Positions 6,665 through 10,385 of a DNA stretch of 10,385 nt are shown in pieces; position 1 is the stretch's first letter, and every line of letters starts with the position of its first letter. Position numbers and translations under genes: made by a program. This DNA is from WRIS01 sp050945135 (lineage in GTDB: Bacteria > Actinomycetota > Coriobacteriia > Coriobacteriales > Eggerthellaceae): assembly GCA_050945135.1 (NCBI GenBank), contig JBMNSJ010000057.1:1-10385 (forward strand), written 5' to 3'. The notes below the pieces were generated by a model that saw only the letters and a list, made by a program, of their open reading frames with translations, was not told where the DNA came from and did not search any database.

Positions 6665-7573
6665 ATGCTCTCAGGCACTCGCGTAGTAATTGAGCAAAAT
6701 GAAGATCTTTTTCCGCAGGCTTTGCGAACAATTCCTCGTCCTCCAGAAAAGTTGTATCTGATAGGAAATCCCGCTGCTCTGCAAGAGGGTTTAGCTATTA
6801 TCGGAGCTCGCAAGGCCACTCCTTATGGCATTGCTTGCGCACAGCGTTTCGCAAAATGTGCTGCAAGGAAGGGGATCGTCATTATTTCTGGAGGTGCCCT
6901 CGGGTGTGATGCTGCGGCACATAGGGCGGCACTTGAGGAAAACGGACGAACCATTGCATTTCTAGGTGGAGGTTGCGACAAGATTTATCCCGTTGCGAAT
7001 AAGAGTCTTTTCCAGCGAATCGTAGATAAAGGAGGTGCAGTTGTTTCGGAATACGATTGGTCTCATCCTCCTATGAAGTACGGTTTTCGTGCGCGCAATA
7101 GACTCATTGCTGGTCTGGCACGAGCAACGTTAATTGTTGAAGCAGGTTTACCGTCAGGTACTTTTTCAACAGCAGATGAGGCCTTGGAAGCAAATCGAGA
7201 GGTCTTGGTAGTCCCTGGCTCTATTGCTTCAAAAACATCGCATGGTGCAAACAGGTTGCTTTACCAGGGAGCCACTCCCATTGTTGATGATGAAAGCTTC
7301 GAAGATGTTTTGTTCTCTTTGTTTGGCGTGTTAAAGCAAGAGGAGTATGCCGCAAGCGGTGTTGCGACGGGGTCCTTGAGTAGCAGTCAGAAAAAAGTTT
7401 ATGATGCTTTGTCAGCCCAGTCTCTTCGTGTGGATGAGCTCAAAGATGTTTTACAAACCGAAAGTGAGATTGTCAAAGATCACAGCATAGTGATGCAGAT
7501 ACTTATCGAGTTAGAAGTGAGTGGATTGATTGCACGCTATCCAGATGGAAGGTATGGTGTTGCAAATTTTTAG
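6665..7573 (+). CDS. dprA: DNA-processing protein DprA (short form)
   Basis: DprA binds incoming single-stranded DNA and loads RecA during natural transformation; it is also kept by many bacteria not known to be competent. The Rossmann-like core is complete: AIIGARKATPYG (44-55), IISGGALGCDAAAH (73-86), FLGGGCDKIYP (99-109), RARNRLIAGL (142-151), SGTFSTADEAL (164-174) and VVPGSI (182-187). Residues ~240-302 form the C-terminal winged-helix domain. At 302 residues it lacks the N-terminal SAM/HhH-like domain of the ~360-residue Firmicutes and Proteobacteria forms; the protein begins almost at the core. The common SGxARGxD motif reads SGGALGCD, so the Arg is Leu and the following hydrophobic is Cys. 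Strong AGGAGGAG (6648-6655) lies in the end of comM, and the gap to comM is 3 bases. No frameshift is apparent upstream, so the short form looks genuine. Confidence 0.95.
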   Translation: MLSGTRVVIEQNEDLFPQALRTIPRPPEKLYLIGNPAALQEGLAIIGARKATPYGIACAQRFAKCAARKGIVIISGGALGCDAAAHRAALEENGRTIAFLGGGCDKIYPVANKSLFQRIVDKGGAVVSEYDWSHPPMKYGFRARNRLIAGLARATLIVEAGLPSGTFSTADEALEANREVLVVPGSIASKTSHGANRLLYQGATPIVDDESFEDVLFSLFGVLKQEEYAASGVATGSLSSSQKKVYDALSAQSLRVDELKDVLQTESEIVKDHSIVMQILIELEVSGLIARYPDGRYGVANF

Positions 7574-7578
7574 CATTC

Positions 7579-7617
7579 ATTCGTGTCGGTTTATTCAGAT
7601 TTGATACTGTCACGAAT
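7579..7617. other. Inverted repeat in the trmFO promoter region
   Basis: ATTCGTG (7579-7585) and CACGAAT (7611-7617) are perfect inverted 7-mers separated by 25 bases, just upstream of the suggested -10 box of trmFO. They could be two operator half-sites or the arms of a weak stem after dprA. There is no T tract, so it is not a standard terminator. Confidence 0.35.
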
Positions 7618-7633
7618 TAGATACGCTTGGCTT

Positions 7634-7642
7634 TGGTATCCT
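7634..7642 (+). promoter_or_regulatory. Extended -10 promoter, probably giving a leaderless trmFO mRNA
   Basis: TG-G-TATCCT is an extended -10 element (-10 box 4 of 6 consensus bases) whose last base is 7 bases before the trmFO ATG. The normal start point would fall at about 7649-7650, on or next to the A of the ATG. No Shine-Dalgarno sequence stands between the box and the ATG, which agrees with a leaderless transcript. No good -35 is visible. Confidence 0.5.
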
Positions 7643-7649
7643 GGACTGC

Positions 7650-9017
7650 ATGTCATTAACAGTTAACATACTTGGGGCTGGTCTTGCGGGAAGCGAAGCC
7701 GCCATCCAGCTTGCAGATCGTGGCGTTATGGTGCGTCTTTTTGAGATGCGCCCAAAGCTTTCTACCCCAGTTCATACGAGCTCAAACTGCGCAGAGCTGG
7801 TGTGCTCGAATTCTCTTAAGAGCACCAAAGCGGAAAGCGCTGCTGGCATGCTGAAATATGAGCTGAAGAGTTTTGGTTCACATTTGCTGCACCAAGCTTT
7901 TGAGCATCAAGTTGCCGCAGGCGGTGCTTTGGCGGTACACCGAGAAAACTTTTCGTCGGCAGTAACTCGAAAAATCGAAGAACATCCCTGCATTACTCTT
8001 ATACGCGAAGAGGCAAATGATCTGCCCTTAGACGCCGATGCAACTATTGTGTGTAGCGGACCACTTACTTCAGATGCTCTTGCACAGAGTCTGCAAAAAA
8101 TTACCGGGAGCGAGCATCTTGCTTTCTATGACGCGGCAGCTCCAATTGTTATGGCAGATTCACTCGACCATGAAAGATTATTTCGACAAAGCCGTTATGA
8201 AACAGATTCAGCAGGCGATTATCTCAACGCGGGCTTTAATAAAGAAGAATACATATCCTTTATCGAAGAGCTCAAAAGCGCCAAGCGCGTTATTGAGAAA
8301 GATTTTGAGACGAGCGATTTGTTTCAAGCCTGCCAGCCTATTGAGGAAATAGCTCGCAAGAATGTTGATGCACCTCGATTTGGCGCAATGAAGCCGGTTG
8401 GCTTGACTGATCCTAAGACAGGACGTCGACCTTGGGCTGCTTTGCAGTTACGCGCTGAAGATATGCATGGTCTTAGTTATAACTTAGTCGGTTTCCAGAC
8501 AAATCTTACGTTCCCTGAACAAGAGCGTGTTTTTCGGATGATTCCTGGTTTAGAGAAAGCGGAGTTTTCGCGCTTTGGAGTGATGCATAGAAACACCTTT
8601 ATTGATGCTCCTCGTCTCCTCACCTCGTCTTTGCAGCTGCGGCAAGGCTACCTAGCGCAAGATGCTCCACCCGTTTTTATCGCGGGGCAATTGGCGGGTA
8701 CCGAAGGTTATTGCGAGGCAATTATGTCGGGCTTATGGGCGGCACTTAACTGCTACGCCTTGCTTCATGAACGCAATATTCAGCCCTGTCCAAGCTACAG
8801 TGCTTTCGGAGCATTGATGGCTTACGCAACGAATCCGGAAACACGCGATTATCAGCCAATGCACGTAAACTTTGGCATCATGGAACCTCTTGAACCGGCC
8901 ATAAAAAAGAAGAAAGAGCGCTATAGCGCCTATGCGAAGCGTGGAAGTGAGGCAGTACAGACCTTTTGTGCCGAACTTGAAGACATGGGAATTTTGAAGC
9001 AAGGGCTACATTCATGA
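7650..9017 (+). CDS. trmFO: TrmFO, folate/FAD-dependent tRNA (uracil-54-C5)-methyltransferase
   Basis: TrmFO makes ribothymidine at position 54 in the T-loop of tRNAs, using methylenetetrahydrofolate as carbon donor and reduced FAD. The 455-residue protein starts at once with the GAGLAGSEAA dinucleotide-binding motif (Gly9, Gly11, Gly14), then FEMRP and the GidA-like AELVCSNSLKS (48-58). Two cysteines fit those known in Bacillus subtilis TrmFO: Cys52 in LVCSNSL and Cys228 in FQACQPIEEIA, the latter matching the catalytic Cys226 by motif. Near the C-terminus, GQLAGTEGYCEAIMSGLWAA is the FAD-binding signature shared with MnmG, but the ~455 length and the missing MnmG C-terminal domain favour TrmFO. 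The protein's N-terminus aligns with known family starts, so the ATG is right despite the absence of a ribosome binding site. It overlaps xerC by four bases. Confidence 0.96.
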   Translation: MSLTVNILGAGLAGSEAAIQLADRGVMVRLFEMRPKLSTPVHTSSNCAELVCSNSLKSTKAESAAGMLKYELKSFGSHLLHQAFEHQVAAGGALAVHRENFSSAVTRKIEEHPCITLIREEANDLPLDADATIVCSGPLTSDALAQSLQKITGSEHLAFYDAAAPIVMADSLDHERLFRQSRYETDSAGDYLNAGFNKEEYISFIEELKSAKRVIEKDFETSDLFQACQPIEEIARKNVDAPRFGAMKPVGLTDPKTGRRPWAALQLRAEDMHGLSYNLVGFQTNLTFPEQERVFRMIPGLEKAEFSRFGVMHRNTFIDAPRLLTSSLQLRQGYLAQDAPPVFIAGQLAGTEGYCEAIMSGLWAALNCYALLHERNIQPCPSYSAFGALMAYATNPETRDYQPMHVNFGIMEPLEPAIKKKKERYSAYAKRGSEAVQTFCAELEDMGILKQGLHS

Positions 9018-9967
9018 GCGAACATATGCATGATTACAACCCGGAAGCTGCGCTTCATGTGGAGTCTTTTTGTAAGGCGCTTACAATAGAGAACAACGCA
9101 TCTGCCCATACTGTTCGAGCATACCGAATCGATCTGTTTGATTTTTTACGATGGGCGTATCGAGAGCAGCTAGAACCCCTTCAGGTTACTCATCGACAAT
9201 TACGCTTGTACTTAAGCGAGCTTGATAGGGCTCGCTATTCGCGTACAACTATCAATAGACGGTTGAGCTCGTTAAAAGGCTTTTTTAGATGGCTTAATGC
9301 GACAGAAGTTATTGATAATGATCCTGCAAGCGTACTTCAAGGAGCTAAGCAAGCAAAAAGCTTGCCTCGCATCATTCAGGCTGAAGAGATGATGCGTCTC
9401 CTATCTGTCTATAACAAACGTGATGCCGAAGGAAAGTCGCGAGAGCAAACACCTTCAGACTTACGAAATCAAGCGCTACTTGAATTCTTGTATGCTTGTG
9501 GAGCGCGTGTTTCTGAAGCCTCTGGACTTCAGCTTACACGGGTGGATTTTCAAAGAGGTCAGGTTAAGGTGTTCGGAAAAGGCGGCAAGGAAAGAATAAT
9601 ACCTCTTCATGATATGGCACTACACTCTATGCAAAAGTATCTCAATTTTGGTCGTTCTCGTTTGCTAGGAGAAAAGACTAGTGAATTTTTCTTTGTCTCA
9701 AACCGCGGTAACCAGATGAGTACCGACTCAATTCGTAAAATGTTTAAGCAAACACTGAGAAAGGCCGGACTCGATGAGGGGCTTTCTCCCCATGATATGC
9801 GCCACACCTTTGCAACAGATGTGTTGTCTGGCGGAGCTGACCTTAGAAGCGTTCAAGAGATGCTTGGACACGCCAGCCTTTCAACGACTCAGATATATAC
9901 TCATTTGTCGGTGGCTCGTTTAAAGGAAGTACACAAAAAAGCTCATCCACGAGCAGGAGAAGGCTAG
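9014..9967 (+). CDS. xerC: Tyrosine recombinase XerC
   Basis: XerC-type recombinases act at dif with a partner to resolve chromosome dimers. The 317-residue protein has a SAM-like core-binding domain (~12-100) and a catalytic domain (~118-305) with the full set of active-site residues: Arg165 in GARVSEASGL, Lys189 in FGKGGKERIIP, His260 and Arg263 in SPHDMRHTFAT, His286 in LGHAS and nucleophile Tyr295 in TTQIYTHLS. The C-terminal HKKAHPRA is typical of XerC/XerD. The ATG overlaps the trmFO stop (ATGA) and has AAGGG eight bases upstream, so the pair is probably coupled; a second in-frame ATG (codon 5) is possible. The trmFO-xerC order is the one seen in Firmicutes, which favours the housekeeping enzyme over a mobile-element integrase, even though an IS lies ~290 bases downstream. 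Confidence 0.93.
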   Translation: MSEHMHDYNPEAALHVESFCKALTIENNASAHTVRAYRIDLFDFLRWAYREQLEPLQVTHRQLRLYLSELDRARYSRTTINRRLSSLKGFFRWLNATEVIDNDPASVLQGAKQAKSLPRIIQAEEMMRLLSVYNKRDAEGKSREQTPSDLRNQALLEFLYACGARVSEASGLQLTRVDFQRGQVKVFGKGGKERIIPLHDMALHSMQKYLNFGRSRLLGEKTSEFFFVSNRGNQMSTDSIRKMFKQTLRKAGLDEGLSPHDMRHTFATDVLSGGADLRSVQEMLGHASLSTTQIYTHLSVARLKEVHKKAHPRAGEG

Positions 9968-10084
9968 TCAAACAATTCTGTCTAAGGTGTCTACGCAGGC
10001 AATCGTGCGCCGAATTGCTTCGAGTTGTAGCAGTTTCGATAAAAAAATATTAAAGTTGTTGGAATACTGTTAAGCGTGATTCGC

Positions 10085-10113
10085 TTGTGAAGTCGCTCGA
10101 GCAGAACTAGAAT
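10085..10113 (+). promoter_or_regulatory. Promoter of the gene interrupted at the right edge
   Basis: TTGTGA (10085-10090; 4 of 6), a 17-base spacer and TAGAAT (10108-10113; 5 of 6) form a good promoter, with predicted start near 10120. An 8-base palindrome GCTCGAGC (10095-10102) occupies the spacer and might be an operator, though such a short palindrome can be chance. The upstream part of this gap (9968-10084) shows no gene and no convincing xerC terminator. Confidence 0.6.
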
Positions 10114-10142
10114 AGCTTAAGTGGCGGGTGATGTATCGAATT

Positions 10143-10190
10143 TCAGGTGTTAGGGTCTGAGCGTAGATCCTAAAACAGTGTCACACCTGA
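10143..10190 (+). ncRNA. Long leader hairpin, candidate cis-regulatory RNA
   Basis: TCAGGTGT (10143-10150) pairs perfectly with ACACCTGA (10183-10190). Directly inside, TAGGGTCT (10151-10158) pairs with AGATCCTA (10165-10172; one G-U) around a GAGCGT loop. The 5' arm is continuous for 16 bases; the 3' arm has a 10-base bulge (10173-10182). It lies in the predicted leader and its last bases run into the GAGGG (10189-10193) before the GTG at 10205. There is no T tract, so control of translation or stability is likelier than termination. I do not recognise a known riboswitch class. Confidence 0.55.
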
Positions 10191-10204
10191 GGGAAAAGGG
10201 CATT

Positions 10205-10259
10205 GTGCTAACAAAGATCCTTTCATGGTTTTCTAAGACCGAGAATCTTGTAGTGTTTA
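10205..10259 (+). pseudogene. 5' remnant of an unidentified gene cut by an IS3-family element
   Basis: A GTG at 10205 is preceded by AAAGGG (10195-10200) and GAGGG (10189-10193), downstream of a good promoter and a structured leader. It opens the peptide MLTKILSWFSKTENLVVF. After 18 codons the frame meets the apparent end of the insertion element at 10260, runs 12 more codons through it and stops at 10295-10297. The native continuation is not visible. The peptide is too short to identify. A gene beginning here would have been inactivated unless the element supplies an outward promoter. It is also possible that this was never a gene, but promoter, leader and ribosome binding site together argue that it was. 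Confidence 0.5.
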
Positions 10260-10385
10260 TGGCCTGCCCCCATTTTCTGTACCAACCAAAATGTTAGTTT
10301 CTAAGCTGCGATCGCTTGGATTGCAGGAGGTCTGTAGCCAAGCGAGCTATGGGGTCGTTCGTAGTTATAGTAGCGTATCCATTGC
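10260..10385 (-). mobile_element. IS3-family insertion sequence, 3' end (continues beyond window)
   Basis: The minus-strand transposase terminus and a terminal sequence TGGCCTGCCCCCATTT beginning at 10260 mark the right end of an IS. IS3-family ends start with TG and often have a C-rich run at this place, so I set the boundary at 10260 by inference. The element reads from right to left, and its other end, with the matching inverted repeat and target duplication, is outside the window. Confidence 0.75.
10301..10384 (-). CDS. IS3-family transposase, C-terminal 27 residues (partial)
   Basis: The minus strand encodes 27 residues and a TAG stop (complement of 10301-10303). The peptide includes WIRYYNYERPHSSLGYRPPA, the typical C-terminus of the DDE integrase core (rve type) in OrfB of IS3-family elements; NYERPHSSLGYRPP is a widespread signature. 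The catalytic Asp and Glu residues lie outside the window. The stop codon lies 41 bases inside the predicted IS end, a normal distance. I cannot tell the subgroup or whether the rest of the element is intact. Confidence 0.85.
   Translation of the reverse strand, partial: QWIRYYNYERPHSSLGYRPPAIQAIAA

Noticed and set aside
9999..10018. GCAAT/ATTGC hairpin after xerC as a terminator
   Set aside because: The stem is only 5 bp with a 10-base loop and no T tract.
10205..10259. Naming the interrupted gene mreB from the N-terminal peptide and a possible cell-shape context
   Set aside because: Where MreB would read DLGTANT after the leading hydrophobic strand, this frame reads VVF up to the IS end; eighteen residues cannot support a name.
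9014..10385. xerC plus nearby IS as an integrative element or genomic island boundary
   Set aside because: The recombinase overlaps trmFO in a normal housekeeping order, and no attachment-site repeat, tRNA gene or cargo genes are visible in the window.
1..10385. CRISPR arrays, tRNA or rRNA genes, toxin-antitoxin or defence genes
   Set aside because: I found no regularly spaced repeats, no tRNA-like cloverleaf and no coding sequence left unexplained by housekeeping genes or the IS.

Overview
The window looks like a chromosomal housekeeping segment of a low- to mid-GC bacterium (roughly 45-50% G+C by eye). Genes are tightly packed, nearly all lie on the + strand, and Shine-Dalgarno sites are clear for most but not all of them. 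The cargo (pyruvate phosphate dikinase, dGTPase-like protein, L19, RNase HII, YraN, ComM/YifB, DprA, TrmFO, XerC) matches the rplS-rnhB-yraN-comM-dprA-trmFO-xerC neighbourhood of Firmicutes and of some anaerobic Actinobacteria. My tentative guess is a Coriobacteriia member (Atopobium- or Cryptobacterium-like). This rests on general impression, not on a diagnostic marker.

Layout. 2-877 is the 3' third of ppdK, closed by a strong intrinsic terminator (901-937). 1112-2170 is a dGTP triphosphohydrolase-like HD protein. 2242-3254 is an overlapping azlC-azlD pair for a branched-chain amino acid exporter. 3370-3714 is rplS, a one-gene unit with a good promoter in front and a strong terminator behind. 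3855-4640 is rnhB. 4759-7573 is a yraN-comM-dprA operon. 7650-9967 is trmFO-xerC with a 4-base overlap. 9968-10259 holds a good promoter, a long leader hairpin and the first 18 codons of a gene. That gene appears to be cut by an IS3-family insertion sequence whose transposase C-terminus runs off the right edge on the minus strand.

How the genes fit together. ComM and DprA are the intracellular DNA-processing arm of natural transformation (branch migration and RecA loading), and YraN is a nuclease-fold protein that often travels with them. RNase HII and XerC add chromosome maintenance (ribonucleotide removal, dimer resolution). TrmFO and L19 belong to the translation apparatus. I see no phage, CRISPR or defence system, and no coding system that I would call new.

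The most interesting parts are non-coding. They are the structured leader (10143-10190) ahead of the IS-broken gene, a probable leaderless start for trmFO (extended -10 box ending 7 bases before its ATG), and a two-copy direct repeat carrying TATGAT boxes in front of the yraN-comM-dprA operon.
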